From contig NZ_QQKA01000003.1 in the NCBI RefSeq assembly GCF_003493605.1, forward strand, positions 109,887 through 173,886: 64,000 bases of DNA, in the 5' to 3' direction. Source of the DNA: Haemophilus haemolyticus. GTDB taxonomy: Bacteria > Pseudomonadota > Gammaproteobacteria > Enterobacterales > Pasteurellaceae. A program made the translations under genes and the position numbers. Positions 10,168 through 19,742 of the stretch are shown piece by piece. The notes below the pieces were generated by a model that worked only from the letters and a program-made list of their open reading frames with translations, had not been told where the DNA came from and did no database searches. Numbering within the stretch: position 1 is the first letter of the stretch; each line of letters starts with the position of its first letter.

Positions 10168-11322
10168 TTAAATCACTCGAACACCTTGTGACGCAGTGCA
10201 TACATAAAAAGTTTCTTTTAAACCTGTGGTTTTTTCGTAATTATCCGCAATGATTTTACGAACTGCATCAACTTTATCGTGCGGCGCAAGTGCAACAATA
10301 CAGCCACCAAAACCGCCGCCCGTCATACGCGCACCGCCATTTTTGCCAATAACAAGTTGAGCCAATTCAACTAAATAATCAATTTGTGGCACGGTGATTT
10401 CAAAATCATCACGCATTGAATCGTGAGATGCTTCCATTAGTTTACCTAAACGAGTCAAATCATTGTTCTTTAATGCTTCTACAGCATCGAGCACTCGTTG
10501 ATTTTCTGTTACGACATGACGAGCACGTTTTGCCACTAACGGGGAAAGTGCGGTCAATTCCGCTTCTCTTTTTTGGAATTGCTCAACTGAAACATCTCGT
10601 AATGCTTTCACTCCAAAAAATTTTGCCGCCTCTTCACATTGCTGACGACGAGTATTGTATTCGCCCGTTACTAAATCGTGCGGTACATTTGAATTCACAA
10701 TAATAACGGCGATATCTTGTGGCACGGGTGTTGGAGTGGTTTCAAGACTACGACAATCAATCATCAATAAGTGATTTTCCTGCCCAAGTGCAGAAATTAA
10801 CTGATCCATATTGCCGCAATTTGCGCCAACAAATTGGTTTTCCGCTTTTTGCCCATTCAATGCAATATCCGTGTGAGAAAGCGGTAAATCGCCAAGTTGT
10901 TGGCAGAATTTACCCACCGCAACCTCTAACGCAGCAGAAGAACTTAATCCTGAAGAAAGCGGTACATTTCCAGAAATCACTAAATTTGCACCTTGTTGAA
11001 AGTGTGGGTAACGTTCTTGGATAAATTTTACCACCCCACGCACGTAATTAGCCCATTTGTGTTCACTCTTAGGAATTTCAACATTGAGAGAAAACTCGTC
11101 AGTTTCATCAAGATCCGCCGCATAAACATTCCAAATATGATCATCTCGTTTTGTACCAGAAACGGCCGTACCAAAATTAATCGCACAAGGCATAACAAAG
11201 CCGTCGTTGTAGTCGGTATGTTCGCCGATGATATTTACGCGACCAGGGGCATAGACGGTAAGAGCTGGTTGTTTTTGGTGTTTTTGCGTAAAGAGTTGTT
11301 GGGCGTTTTTAATTGGATTCAT
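10168..11322 (-). CDS. galK: Galactokinase
   Basis: GalK phosphorylates alpha-D-galactose with ATP to galactose 1-phosphate. The 384-residue GHMP kinase shows the galactokinase signature ([19 protein letters not shown], ~28-46), the ATP-binding motif [15 protein letters not shown] (~123-137) and the C-terminal motif [17 protein letters not shown]. It is the second gene of galTKM. The 143-base gap from galT contains four small hairpins, which may set the relative dose of GalT and GalK/GalM. Confidence 0.97.
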   Translation of the reverse strand: MNPIKNAQQLFTQKHQKQPALTVYAPGRVNIIGEHTDYNDGFVMPCAINFGTAVSGTKRDDHIWNVYAADLDETDEFSLNVEIPKSEHKWANYVRGVVKFIQERYPHFQQGANLVISGNVPLSSGLSSSAALEVAVGKFCQQLGDLPLSHTDIALNGQKAENQFVGANCGNMDQLISALGQENHLLMIDCRSLETTPTPVPQDIAVIIVNSNVPHDLVTGEYNTRRQQCEEAAKFFGVKALRDVSVEQFQKREAELTALSPLVAKRARHVVTENQRVLDAVEALKNNDLTRLGKLMEASHDSMRDDFEITVPQIDYLVELAQLVIGKNGGARMTGGGFGGCIVALAPHDKVDAVRKIIADNYEKTTGLKETFYVCTASQGVRVI

Positions 11323-11336
11323 ATTAACTTCCTTTT

Positions 11337-11456
11337 GCTTAGAGTAGCCTACCCTAAGCTAGCTGAAATGCTACCCCTCTGGGGTAAATTATTTGTTCAA
11401 TAATAAGTTTCCCAAAGGGAAACCACTTTTAGTAACCGTGGGTATACTTACCCACG
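11337..11456. other. Run of four small hairpins between galT and galK
   Basis: Four inverted repeats follow one another: 11337-11359 (GCTTAG outer arm), 11372-11386 (TACCCC/GGGGTA), 11407-11423 (GTTTCCC/GGGAAAC) and 11437-11456 (CGTGGGTA/TACCCACG). None is followed by a good T-run, so they look like RNA-stability or processing elements, or remnants of small mobile repeats, rather than terminators. Confidence 0.75.
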
Positions 11457-11465
11457 CTAACAGGC

Positions 11466-12509
11466 TTATCTTTCTTTATAATGAACTTCACTCAAGGCAC
11501 GCAGTCTTTCTGCAGCCTGTTCTGCTGTTAAATCGCGTTGGCTTTCGCCTAACATTTCATATCCCACCATAAATTTACGCACGGTTGCTGAACGTAAAAG
11601 AGGAGGATAAAAATGAGCGTGTAGCTGCCAATGTTCGTTATCTTCGCCATTAAAGGGTGCCGCATGAAATCCCATTGAATAGGGGAAAGAGGTTTCAAAG
11701 AGATTGTCGTATTTGGTCGTCAATTTTTTCAAAATAACCGCAAGATCTTTTGATTGTTCGTCACTTAATTCAGTTAAACGTTTTACGTGAGTTTTTGGTA
11801 AAAGCAATGTTTCAAATGGCCAAACAGCCCAATAAGGCACTAAAGCTACCCAATATTCAGTTTCAACGACAATACGTTCTTTTAACTCTAGTTCTCGTTT
11901 TACATAATCAACTAACATTACTGAACTATGTTTTAATAAATAATCACGTTGTGTGCGATCTTCACGAGCAACTTCATTTGGTAAGAAACTATTCGCCCAA
12001 ATTTGACCATGTGGATGTGGGTTAGAACAGCCCATTGCTGCCCCTTTGTTTTCAAAAATTTGCACCCATTGGTATTTTGCACCAAGCTCACGAAGTTGTT
12101 CTTGCCATACTTTAATCACATCTTCAATCTCAAGTGCGGTCAATAATGGCAATGTTTTACTATGATCTGGAGAGAAGCAAATAACTCGACTTTCGCCACG
12201 AGCTTGAGAACTTCGGAAAAGAGGATCTGAGGATTTTTCAGGGGCTGGCGTATCTTCTAAAAGCGCGGAAAAATCATTTTTAAACACATAAGGTTTACGA
12301 TAATTTGGATTTAATTCTCCTGTAATACGCTTATTGTTTGGACAAAGATAACAAGTTGGATCATAACTTGGTTTTTGTTCTTCATTGACCTTTTCCTGTT
12401 GCCCTTGCCACGGACGTTTTGCACGATGTGGCGAAACTAAAACCCATTGATCGATTAACGGATTGTAGCGACGATGTGGATGTTCTGTAGGTTCAAAAAG
12501 TGCGGTCAT
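11466..12509 (-). CDS. galT: Galactose-1-phosphate uridylyltransferase
   Basis: GalT exchanges UMP between UDP-glucose and galactose 1-phosphate (Leloir pathway). The 347-residue HIT-superfamily protein shows the Zn-binding Cys pair in [14 protein letters not shown] (~52-65) and the catalytic [11 protein letters not shown], in which the second His forms the uridylyl-enzyme. It is first in galTKM. Upstream are a CRP site and a GalR/GalS operator at positions expected for CRP activation and galactose-inducible repression. Confidence 0.97.
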   Translation of the reverse strand: MTALFEPTEHPHRRYNPLIDQWVLVSPHRAKRPWQGQQEKVNEEQKPSYDPTCYLCPNNKRITGELNPNYRKPYVFKNDFSALLEDTPAPEKSSDPLFRSSQARGESRVICFSPDHSKTLPLLTALEIEDVIKVWQEQLRELGAKYQWVQIFENKGAAMGCSNPHPHGQIWANSFLPNEVAREDRTQRDYLLKHSSVMLVDYVKRELELKERIVVETEYWVALVPYWAVWPFETLLLPKTHVKRLTELSDEQSKDLAVILKKLTTKYDNLFETSFPYSMGFHAAPFNGEDNEHWQLHAHFYPPLLRSATVRKFMVGYEMLGESQRDLTAEQAAERLRALSEVHYKER

Positions 12510-12530
12510 TTTGACTCCTGTTTTTTATCA

Positions 12531-12546
12531 ATGTAAGCGATTACAT
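12531..12546. promoter_or_regulatory. GalR/GalS operator at the galTKM promoter
   Basis: ATGTAAGCGATTACAT is a near-perfect dyad that fits the GalR/GalS half-site GTAANCG. It overlaps the predicted galT start of transcription near 12542 (minus strand; -10 TATAAA at 12550-12555). The same pattern recurs at 12642-12654 and 13751-13765. Confidence 0.8.
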
Positions 12547-12575
12547 TAATTTATACTAAATTATTGTAAATAAAC

Positions 12576-12591
12576 CGTGATCTTTGTCACA
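12576..12591. promoter_or_regulatory. CRP site at the galTKM promoter
   Basis: CGTGATCTTTGTCACA matches TGTGA-N6-TCACA at nine of ten positions. Its centre is 41.5 bases from the predicted galT transcription start, the classic class II activator position. Confidence 0.75.
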
Positions 12592-12641
12592 AAATAAGAA
12601 AATAAGCAAAATTTTTTATGATTTAGTTCATAATTATAAAA

Positions 12642-12654
12642 GTAACCGCTTTCA
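12642..12654. promoter_or_regulatory. GalR/GalS operator upstream of the repressor gene
   Basis: GTAACCGCTTTCA fits the GTAANCGNTTNCA pattern shared with the galT and mglB sites. It lies 63 bases before the repressor start codon, which suggests autoregulation. Confidence 0.65.
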
Positions 12655-12716
12655 ATTTGTCTCAAATTATTTATGATCAAAGTATAAGATTTATAGATTA
12701 TAACAAGGGAAAAGTT

Positions 12717-13715
12717 ATGAGTACTATTCGAGATGTTGCTAAATTAGCCAATGTATCTGTCGCTACCGTATCCCGAGTATTAAATCACTCTCTTTCTGTC
12801 AGTGAAAATACGCGTCTGGTGGTGGAACAAGCTATTGCACAGTTAGCTTATCAACCTAATGCAAATGCTCAAGCCCTTGCTGTGCAAAACACGGATACAA
12901 TTGGAGTGGTAGTAACCGATGTGACGGATGCCTTTTTTGCGATTTTAGTGAAAGCGGTGGACAAAGTAGCAGAAGCACATCAAAAAACGATTTTAATTGG
13001 CATTGGTTATCATCACGCAGAAAAAGAGCGAGAGGCGATCAATACCTTATTACGTAAGCGTTGCAGTTCTCTTGTTGTACATTCTAAAGCCTTATCTGAT
13101 GATGAATTAAGCCATTATTTAAATACTGTGCAAGGAATGGTAATCATTAACCGTGTTATTAAAGGTTATGAACATCGTTGTGTCAGTTTAGATAACCAAA
13201 AAGGCACTTATTTAGCCACGGAAATGCTTATTCGTTATGGGCATCAACATATTGCATATATCGGTTCAAATCACGCCATTTTTGATGAAGTTGAAAGAAG
13301 AAATGGTTATCTTGCCGCATTAAAAGATCATAATTATCCCATCATTGAACAGGCGATAACACTCAATAGCCCAGACTTTGAAGGCGGCGAAAAAGCAATG
13401 ATTGATTTACTTAGTTATAACAAAAATCTTACGGCTGTCGTTGCTTATAACGATTCAATGGCGGCGGGAGCAATTTCAGTTCTCAATGAAAACAATATCA
13501 ACGTACCAAGCCAATTTTCAATTATTGGTTTTGATGATATGCCGATTGCCCGTTATTTGATCCCAAAACTAACCACAATTCGCTATCCTATTGATTTAAT
13601 GGCAACTTATGCGGCTAAATTAGCATTAAGTCTGACTGACGAGAAAATAATTACACCTCCAGTGGTTCAATTTAACCCTACTTTAGTACGCCGTTTTTCG
13701 GTGGAATCGCGCTAA
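12717..13715 (+). CDS. galS: LacI-family repressor of galactose genes (GalR/GalS)
   Basis: This 332-residue LacI-family regulator has an N-terminal helix-turn-helix ([21 protein letters not shown], ~3-23), the hinge ([12 protein letters not shown]) and a periplasmic-binding-protein-like effector domain. The start at 12717 has AAGGGA upstream; earlier in-frame codons would precede the DNA-binding domain and are unlikely. It lies between galTKM and mglBAC and three similar operators surround it, so it very likely represses both operons and responds to galactose. GalR and GalS cannot be separated by sequence alone; I use the symbol given to the gene next to mgl. Confidence 0.9.
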   Translation: MSTIRDVAKLANVSVATVSRVLNHSLSVSENTRLVVEQAIAQLAYQPNANAQALAVQNTDTIGVVVTDVTDAFFAILVKAVDKVAEAHQKTILIGIGYHHAEKEREAINTLLRKRCSSLVVHSKALSDDELSHYLNTVQGMVIINRVIKGYEHRCVSLDNQKGTYLATEMLIRYGHQHIAYIGSNHAIFDEVERRNGYLAALKDHNYPIIEQAITLNSPDFEGGEKAMIDLLSYNKNLTAVVAYNDSMAAGAISVLNENNINVPSQFSIIGFDDMPIARYLIPKLTTIRYPIDLMATYAAKLALSLTDEKIITPPVVQFNPTLVRRFSVESR

Positions 13716-13718
13716 TTT

Positions 13719-13734
13719 TGTGAAATGGATCACA
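13719..13734. promoter_or_regulatory. Upstream CRP site of mglB
   Basis: TGTGAAATGGATCACA is a perfect TGTGA-N6-TCACA match just after the repressor gene stop codon, centred about 91 bases before the predicted mglB transcription start. Confidence 0.75.
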
Positions 13735-13750
13735 AATTTATAACTTGCTA

Positions 13751-13765
13751 TGTAATCGTTTTCAT
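13751..13765. promoter_or_regulatory. GalR/GalS operator of mglBAC
   Basis: TGTAATCGTTTTCAT fits the shared galactose operator pattern and lies between the two CRP sites of the mglB promoter. Confidence 0.7.
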
Positions 13766-13768
13766 TTT

Positions 13769-13811
13769 TGTGAATTTGATCACAGATTAATCACGATAAC
13801 TTAGCTATGAT
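13769..13811 (+). promoter_or_regulatory. mglB promoter with class II CRP site
   Basis: TGTGAATTTGATCACA (13769-13784) is a perfect TGTGA-N6-TCACA site centred 41.5 bases from a start near 13818, and a -10 box TATGAT lies at 13806-13811. There is no good -35 box, as expected for a CRP-dependent promoter. Confidence 0.75.
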
Positions 13812-13876
13812 GAGCACAGTTGCCAATTTGTGCAACCTTATCTATCCACATCAACTTTCCAAATAGGAGTGTTATT

Positions 13877-14872
13877 ATGAAAAAAACAGCTGTATTAAGT
13901 ACCGTCGCTTTTGCTATTGCATTAGGTTCGGCTTCTGCAAGTTTTGCTGCGGATAACCGTATTGGGGTAACGATTTATAAATACGACGATAACTTTATGT
14001 CTTTAATGCGTAAAGAAATTGATAAAGAAGCTAAAGCAGTTGGTGGCATTAAACTCTTAATGAACGATTCTCAAAATGCACAATCTATTCAAAATGACCA
14101 AGTTGATGTATTACTTTCTAAGGGTGTGAAAGCACTTGCTATTAACTTGGTGGACCCAGCAGCTGCTCCAACTATTATTGGCAAAGCCAAATCAGATAAC
14201 ATTCCTGTCGTATTCTTTAATAAAGACCCAGGTGCAAAAGCTATCGGCTCTTATGAACAGGCTTATTATGTAGGTACTGATCCAAAAGAATCTGGCTTAA
14301 TTCAAGGGGATTTAATTGCAAAACAATGGAAAGCGAATCCTGCTCTTGACTTAAATAAAGATGGCAAAATCCAATTTGTATTATTAAAAGGCGAACCTGG
14401 TCACCCAGATGCGGAAGCGCGTACAAAATATGTTGTAGAAGAACTTAATGCGAAAGGTATCCAAACTGAACAATTATTTATTGATACTGGTATGTGGGAT
14501 GCTGCAATGGCGAAAGATAAAGTAGATGCTTGGTTATCTAGCTCTAAAGCGAACGACATTGAAGTCATTATTTCTAACAACGATGGCATGGCATTAGGTG
14601 CGTTAGAAGCAACAAAAGCGCACGGCAAAAAATTACCTATCTTTGGTGTGGATGCGTTACCAGAAGCATTACAATTGATTAATAAAGGCGAACTTGCAGG
14701 TACGGTGTTAAACGATGGTGTAAACCAAGGCAAAGCAGTTGTTCAATTATCTAACAACTTAGCACAAGGTAAAGCAGCAACTGAAGGCACAAAATGGGAA
14801 TTAAAAGATCGTGTTGTACGTATTCCTTATGTTGGTGTGGATAAAGACAACTTAGGTGACTTCTTAAAATAA
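13877..14872 (+). CDS. mglB: Periplasmic galactose/glucose-binding protein
   Basis: MglB captures galactose or glucose in the periplasm for the MglAC transporter. From the ATG at 13877 (AGGAG upstream) it has 331 residues, with a signal peptide cleaved near [12 protein letters not shown]. The sugar-binding fold includes [14 protein letters not shown], the calcium-site-like loop [11 protein letters not shown] and [11 protein letters not shown]. It is first in mglBAC, and a hairpin after it probably makes it more abundant than the membrane components. Confidence 0.96.
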   Translation: MKKTAVLSTVAFAIALGSASASFAADNRIGVTIYKYDDNFMSLMRKEIDKEAKAVGGIKLLMNDSQNAQSIQNDQVDVLLSKGVKALAINLVDPAAAPTIIGKAKSDNIPVVFFNKDPGAKAIGSYEQAYYVGTDPKESGLIQGDLIAKQWKANPALDLNKDGKIQFVLLKGEPGHPDAEARTKYVVEELNAKGIQTEQLFIDTGMWDAAMAKDKVDAWLSSSKANDIEVIISNNDGMALGALEATKAHGKKLPIFGVDALPEALQLINKGELAGTVLNDGVNQGKAVVQLSNNLAQGKAATEGTKWELKDRVVRIPYVGVDKDNLGDFLK

Positions 14873-14898
14873 TTTCTCATCAATTTTTGTTGTAATCT

Positions 14899-14925
14899 AA
14901 GGGGAAGTGGCTCTTCCCCTTTTTA
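14899..14925 (+). terminator. Attenuating hairpin between mglB and mglA
   Basis: A perfect 9-bp stem (14899-14907 with 14913-14921, loop TGGCT) leads into a short T-run. Its place inside the operon fits partial termination or 3'-end protection of the mglB message. Confidence 0.75.
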
Positions 14926-14937
14926 AAGAGGTTGGAT

Positions 14938-16458
14938 ATGACAGCTCAAACTCAATGTCAAGACAGCCAAGTGCTGCTCACTATGACCAATGTCTGCAAG
15001 TCCTTTCCAGGTGTCAAAGCCTTAGATAACGCAAACTTAACGGTTCGTTCTCACTCTGTTCACGCTTTAATGGGGGAAAACGGCGCAGGCAAATCTACAT
15101 TACTAAAATGCCTGTTCGGTATTTATGCCAAAGATGAAGGCGAAATTCTTTTCTTAGGCAAACCTGTCAATTTTAAAACATCGAAAGAAGCCCTTGAAAA
15201 TGGTATTTCAATGGTTCACCAAGAACTCAACCTCGTACGCCAAACTAGCGTAATGGATAATTTGTGGCTTGGACGCTATCCACTTAAAGGACCTTTTGTT
15301 GATCACGCAAAAATGTACCGTGATACTAAAGCGATTTTTGATGAATTGGATATTGATGTAGATCCGAAAGAAAAAGTCGCCAAACTTTCAGTTTCTCAAA
15401 TGCAGATGATCGAAATTGCGAAGGCGTTCTCGTATAACGCTAAAATCGTAATCATGGATGAACCAACATCCTCGCTTTCTGAAAAAGAAGTTGAGCATCT
15501 GTTTAAAATTATCGACAAATTAAAACAACGCGGTTGCGGCATTATTTATATTTCTCACAAAATGGATGAAATCTTCAAGATCTGTGATGAAATTACTATT
15601 TTACGCGACGGTAAATGGATCAACACGGTAAACGTGAAAGAATCCACAATGGAACAAATTGTTGGAATGATGGTAGGGCGTGAATTAACACAGCGTTTCC
15701 CTGAAAAAACCAACGTGCCAAAAGAAGTTATTTTGCAGGTGGAAAATCTTACCGCTAAAAATCAACCATCCATTCAAGACGTATCTTTTGAATTACGCAA
15801 AGGTGAAATTCTCGGTATTGCAGGACTTGTGGGGGCTAAACGTACCGATATCGTTGAAGCTATTTTTGGCGTACGTGAATTAATCGAAGGAACGATTAAG
15901 TTACACGGAAAAACTGTGAAAAATCATACCGCACTTGAAGCGATTAATAATGGCTTTGCATTGGTTACTGAAGAGCGTCGTTCAACGGGGATTTATTCTA
16001 ATTTAAGTATTGAGTTTAATTCATTGATTTCAAATATGAAATCTTATCTCACTCCGTGGAAATTACTTAGCACGAAGAAGATGAAAAGTGATACCCAGTG
16101 GGTAATTGATTCAATGAATGTTAAAACACCATCACACAGAACTACAATTGGTTCTCTTTCTGGTGGTAACCAACAAAAAGTCATTATTGGTCGTTGGCTT
16201 TTAACTCAACCTGAAATTTTGATGCTAGATGAGCCGACTCGTGGTATCGATATTGGGGCAAAATTTGAAATTTACCAACTTATTCAAGAACTCGCTAAAA
16301 AAGATAAAGGCATTATTATGATTTCATCAGAAATGCCAGAATTACTGGGTGTGACTGATCGCATTTTAGTAATGAGTAACGGTAAATTAGCAGGTATCGT
16401 TGAAAGCGCAAAAACATCGCAAGAAGAAATTTTGCAACTCGCGGCAAAATATTTATAA
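14938..16458 (+). CDS. mglA: Galactoside ABC transporter ATP-binding protein
   Basis: MglA is the double-ABC ATPase that powers galactose/methyl-galactoside import. The 506 residues contain two nucleotide-binding halves. The N-terminal half has Walker [13 protein letters not shown] (~41-52) and Walker [13 protein letters not shown]. The C-terminal half has a degenerate Walker A ([11 protein letters not shown], lacking the GK-S/T) but intact signature [10 protein letters not shown] and Walker [13 protein letters not shown]; this asymmetry is normal in sugar importers. The start at 14938 has AAAGAGG upstream. mglC follows after 16 bases. Confidence 0.96.
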   Translation: MTAQTQCQDSQVLLTMTNVCKSFPGVKALDNANLTVRSHSVHALMGENGAGKSTLLKCLFGIYAKDEGEILFLGKPVNFKTSKEALENGISMVHQELNLVRQTSVMDNLWLGRYPLKGPFVDHAKMYRDTKAIFDELDIDVDPKEKVAKLSVSQMQMIEIAKAFSYNAKIVIMDEPTSSLSEKEVEHLFKIIDKLKQRGCGIIYISHKMDEIFKICDEITILRDGKWINTVNVKESTMEQIVGMMVGRELTQRFPEKTNVPKEVILQVENLTAKNQPSIQDVSFELRKGEILGIAGLVGAKRTDIVEAIFGVRELIEGTIKLHGKTVKNHTALEAINNGFALVTEERRSTGIYSNLSIEFNSLISNMKSYLTPWKLLSTKKMKSDTQWVIDSMNVKTPSHRTTIGSLSGGNQQKVIIGRWLLTQPEILMLDEPTRGIDIGAKFEIYQLIQELAKKDKGIIMISSEMPELLGVTDRILVMSNGKLAGIVESAKTSQEEILQLAAKYL

Positions 16459-16474
16459 ACATAAGGAATGAATT

Positions 16475-17485
16475 ATGAGTGCCTTAGAAAAAAACAAATC
16501 CTTTGATCTCTTAAAACAAAATGCGATTTATTTTGTGTTATTGATTTTGCTCGGCATCATCATTGCACAAGATCCGACATTCTTAAATTTAGTCAATTTC
16601 AGTAACATCTTAACCCAATCTTCTGTACGTTTAATTATTGCTTTAGGGGTTGCGGGTTTATTGATTACACAAGGGACAGACTTATCTGCCGGTCGTCAAG
16701 TTGGCTTGGCTGCAGTTATCTCTGCAACAATGTTGCAATCAATGGATAATATCAATCGCGTGTTCCCTGAAATTGGACAAATCCCAATTCCAGTGGTTAT
16801 TCTCGCAGTATGTGCTGTGGGTGCGCTAATTGGTTTGATTAATGGATTAGTTATTGCTTATTTAAATGTGACGCCATTTATTGCGACAATGGGTACAATG
16901 ATTATCGTATATGGTTTCAACTCACTTTATTATGATGCAGTAGGTGGTTCTCCAATCGCAGGTTTTAGCGAAAATTTCTCAACATTTGCACAGGGATTTT
17001 TGCGTATTGGTGGTTTTAAACTTTCTTATATCACTATTTATGCAGCTATTGCATCGTTCTTAGTTTGGGTAATGTGGAATAAAACACGCTTCGGTAAAAA
17101 TGTCTTTGCTATTGGGGGTAACCCAGAAGCAGCTAAAGTATCTGGTGTAAACGTTGCACGTAACTTAGTTGCAATCTATATGATTGCAGGTATGTTCTAT
17201 GCCTTTGGTGGTATGCTTGAAGCAGGTCGTATCGGTTCTGCAACTAACAACTTAGGTTTTATGTATGAATTAGATGCTATCGCAGCTTGCGTGGTGGGCG
17301 GCGTATCTTTCGCTGGTGGTGTAGGTACAGTAATTGGTGTAATCACAGGTGTTATCATCTTTACAGTTATCAACTACGGTTTAACTTATATCGGTGTAAA
17401 CCCTTACTGGCAATATATCATTAAAGGTAGCATTATCATTCTAGCGGTAGCCATTGACTCGTTAAAATATGCGAAGAAAAAATAA
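16475..17485 (+). CDS. mglC: Galactoside ABC transporter permease
   Basis: This 336-residue inner-membrane permease of the BPD-type sugar family has about ten hydrophobic helices and the conserved ribose/galactose-permease segments GTDLSAGRQVGLAAV (~68-82) and FAIGGNPEAAKVSGVNV (~211-227), where the loop contacts MglA. It is the last gene of mglBAC, followed by a terminator. Confidence 0.96.
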   Translation: MSALEKNKSFDLLKQNAIYFVLLILLGIIIAQDPTFLNLVNFSNILTQSSVRLIIALGVAGLLITQGTDLSAGRQVGLAAVISATMLQSMDNINRVFPEIGQIPIPVVILAVCAVGALIGLINGLVIAYLNVTPFIATMGTMIIVYGFNSLYYDAVGGSPIAGFSENFSTFAQGFLRIGGFKLSYITIYAAIASFLVWVMWNKTRFGKNVFAIGGNPEAAKVSGVNVARNLVAIYMIAGMFYAFGGMLEAGRIGSATNNLGFMYELDAIAACVVGGVSFAGGVGTVIGVITGVIIFTVINYGLTYIGVNPYWQYIIKGSIIILAVAIDSLKYAKKK

Positions 17486-17513
17486 AGCTGACGCAATCTT
17501 AATAAAATGAATG

Positions 17514-17545
17514 AAAAGTGGGCAAATTTGTCCACTTTTGTTTTA
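17514..17545 (+). terminator. Terminator of the mglBAC operon
   Basis: AAAAGTGG (17514-17521) pairs with CCACTTTT (17532-17539), the loop can pair further, and a T-rich run follows. Confidence 0.75.
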
Positions 17546-17630
17546 TCTATTCAATTCTGAATTAAGGATATTTATGCAATAATCGGCAAACCTTGTATAA
17601 TTGCGCCACCATTTTCATAGAGGGAAAAAA

Positions 17631-18365
17631 ATGCTAATTAACTTTACACAAGTATTGCAAGACAGTTGGAATTTCTTCCGTAATCAGAAAAAAATTATGC
17701 TGCAATTTGTCGCAATTTTATTTATCGTGCAAAGTGCCAGCGCACTTTTGAGTTTCCCTATTAATGATGAAAATAAAAGTGATGTATTAAATCTCGCAAA
17801 TGCAAATATCTCGAGTTTTGTTTTTTCTGTTGCTATTACTCAGATTTTAACGAGTTTTATCGCCGCTTGGGGATTAACCTCAATCCACAAAATTAGCCTA
17901 CAAAATTACCGCACTTTAGGGCAAACTTTCTCGCTTACCTTGCGTCGTTTTGCAGGTGTAATTCTGTTGGATCTACTAATGGTTGCACCAATGTTACTTG
18001 GTCTTGGAGAAGCCTTTACTGCATTACTCACAAAAAAATCGCCCTCTATCATGTCACTTATCTCGATGATTGTTGGCGTTTGGTTCTTCGTCCGTTTAAA
18101 TTTGACGGCAGTACATTATCTTTCTACTCAAGATACACTTTCACAAACTATCCGAAAAATTTGGATGCGAGGAAATACTCGAAAAGGCGTATTGTTTATT
18201 TACACCCTACTGGTTTATTTTCTCGTGCCAGTGCTTGTTTTCCAATTAAGCGCATTTTCCAATAATGCTGTATTTGATATGGTAATAGGCATTTTCACCG
18301 CATTACTTAATATTTTTATGCTAGTAGTGACTTATCGTTTCTACAGCTTATTTATGAAGGATTAA
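17631..18365 (+). CDS. yciC: YciC-family inner-membrane protein (UPF0259)
   Basis: This 244-residue protein of unknown biochemical function has about six hydrophobic segments. The N-terminus [19 protein letters not shown] and the order yciC-yciB-yciA-yciI identify it as the YciC/UPF0259 family. I chose the ATG at 17631 (GAGGG upstream) over an earlier in-frame codon at 17601. It starts a run of four plus-strand yci genes. Confidence 0.82.
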   Translation: MLINFTQVLQDSWNFFRNQKKIMLQFVAILFIVQSASALLSFPINDENKSDVLNLANANISSFVFSVAITQILTSFIAAWGLTSIHKISLQNYRTLGQTFSLTLRRFAGVILLDLLMVAPMLLGLGEAFTALLTKKSPSIMSLISMIVGVWFFVRLNLTAVHYLSTQDTLSQTIRKIWMRGNTRKGVLFIYTLLVYFLVPVLVFQLSAFSNNAVFDMVIGIFTALLNIFMLVVTYRFYSLFMKD

Positions 18366-18370
18366 TCAAT

Positions 18371-18928
18371 ATGAAACAACTCCTTGACTTCATTCCTTTA
18401 ATTTTATTTTTTGTCACTTACAAACTCGGTGGTGTACGTGAAGCAGCCATCGTATTAGTAGTGGCAACAATTTTGCAGATTGTGATTTTAAAATGGAAAT
18501 ATGGAACGGTTGAAAAACAACAAAAAATCATGGCAAGTGCGGTCGTTTTTTTTGGACTTTTAACCGCTTACTTTAATGAAATCCGCTATTTGCAATGGAA
18601 AGTGACAATTATCAATGCCTTGTTTGCCATTGTTTTACTTGTCGCACAATTTCAATTTAAAACTCCATTAATCAAAAAATTACTTGGCAAAGAGCTACAA
18701 CTGCCCGAAAAGGCTTGGAATACACTTAACCTCGGCTGGGCAGTATTCTTTATTATTTGTATGTTGGTGAATATTTATATCAGCCATAATATGTCGGAAG
18801 AAGCTTGGGTTGATTTCAAATCTTTCGGAATTATTGGTATGACGGTGATTGCAACGATTATTTCAGGTGCTTATATCTATCGCTATTTACCTAAAGATGA
18901 TTCAAATTCAAAAGATGGAGAAAAATAA
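18371..18928 (+). CDS. yciB: Inner-membrane septation protein A (YciB/IspZ)
   Basis: This 185-residue integral membrane protein has about five hydrophobic helices. The N-terminus [19 protein letters not shown] and the ending YRYLPKDD are family hallmarks, and the length is right. YciB homologues affect septum placement and envelope integrity; the molecular activity is not settled. It follows yciC by 5 bases, and its stop overlaps the yciA start by one base, so the two are coupled. Confidence 0.93.
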   Translation: MKQLLDFIPLILFFVTYKLGGVREAAIVLVVATILQIVILKWKYGTVEKQQKIMASAVVFFGLLTAYFNEIRYLQWKVTIINALFAIVLLVAQFQFKTPLIKKLLGKELQLPEKAWNTLNLGWAVFFIICMLVNIYISHNMSEEAWVDFKSFGIIGMTVIATIISGAYIYRYLPKDDSNSKDGEK

Positions 18929-19404
18929 TGTCTTCCAATTTTACTGATAAAAATGGCCGCCATTCCAAAGGGATTCTATTACTACGAACCTTAGCAATGC
19001 CTTCTGATACCAATGCTAACGGAGATATTTTCGGCGGTTGGATCATGTCTCAAATGGATATAGGGGGGGCAATTTTAGCAAAAGAAATCGCACATGGGCG
19101 TGTAGTTACCGTTGCGGTTGAAAGCATGAATTTCATCAAACCAATCTCTGTGGGCGATGTGGTCTGTTGCTATGGCCAATGTCTAAAAGTAGGACGTTCT
19201 TCCATTAAAATCAAAGTAGAAGTATGGGTAAAAAAAGTGGCGAGTGAGCCAATTGGCGAACGTTATTGTGTCACCGATGCGGTATTTACTTTTGTTGCAG
19301 TTGATAATAATGGTCGCTCTCGCACGATTCCCCGTGAAAACAACCAAGAGTTAGAAAAAGCATTAGCCTCAATTTCAGAACTAGAAGCAGAACAAGCCTT
19401 GTAA
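18928..19404 (+). CDS. yciA: Acyl-CoA thioesterase YciA
   Basis: YciA hydrolyses a broad range of acyl-CoAs and forms a hot-dog-fold hexamer. The 158 residues show the conserved catalytic region DTNANGDIFGGWIMSQMD (~28-45, catalytic Asp) and MNFIKPISVGDVV. It overlaps yciB by one base and precedes yciI, an order shared with E. coli. Confidence 0.95.
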   Translation: MSSNFTDKNGRHSKGILLLRTLAMPSDTNANGDIFGGWIMSQMDIGGAILAKEIAHGRVVTVAVESMNFIKPISVGDVVCCYGQCLKVGRSSIKIKVEVWVKKVASEPIGERYCVTDAVFTFVAVDNNGRSRTIPRENNQELEKALASISELEAEQAL

Positions 19405-19420
19405 ATAAAAGGAAATCATT

Positions 19421-19717
19421 ATGTACTATGTTATTTTTGCCCAAGATATTCCCAATACGTTAGAAAAACGTCTTGCCGTACGCGAGCAGCACTTAGCTCG
19501 TTTAAAACAACTTCAAGCAGAAAACCGTTTACTTACGGCAGGTCCCAATCCAGCTATCGACGATGAAAATCCTGGAGAGGCAGGTTTTACAGGTTCAACC
19601 GTTATTGCACAATTCGCAAATTTACAAGCTGCAAAAGACTGGGCGGCACAAGATCCTTATGTAGAAGCTGGCGTATATGGTGATGTTATTGTAAAACCAT
19701 TTAAAAAAGTATTTTAG
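19421..19717 (+). CDS. yciI: YciI-family protein
   Basis: This small 98-residue YCII-domain protein has a dimeric alpha-beta barrel fold related to muconolactone isomerases. The His-Asp pair typical of the family is visible in [11 protein letters not shown] and [13 protein letters not shown]. The physiological substrate is unknown. It follows yciA by 16 bases with AAGGAA as ribosome site. Confidence 0.93.
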   Translation: MYYVIFAQDIPNTLEKRLAVREQHLARLKQLQAENRLLTAGPNPAIDDENPGEAGFTGSTVIAQFANLQAAKDWAAQDPYVEAGVYGDVIVKPFKKVF

Positions 19718-19742
19718 CCCTCCTCAATTCTAATAAGCTAAC

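Noticed and set aside
14241..14733. Open frames antisense to mglB
   Set aside because: They follow the codon pattern of mglB and lack ribosome sites or recognisable protein features.
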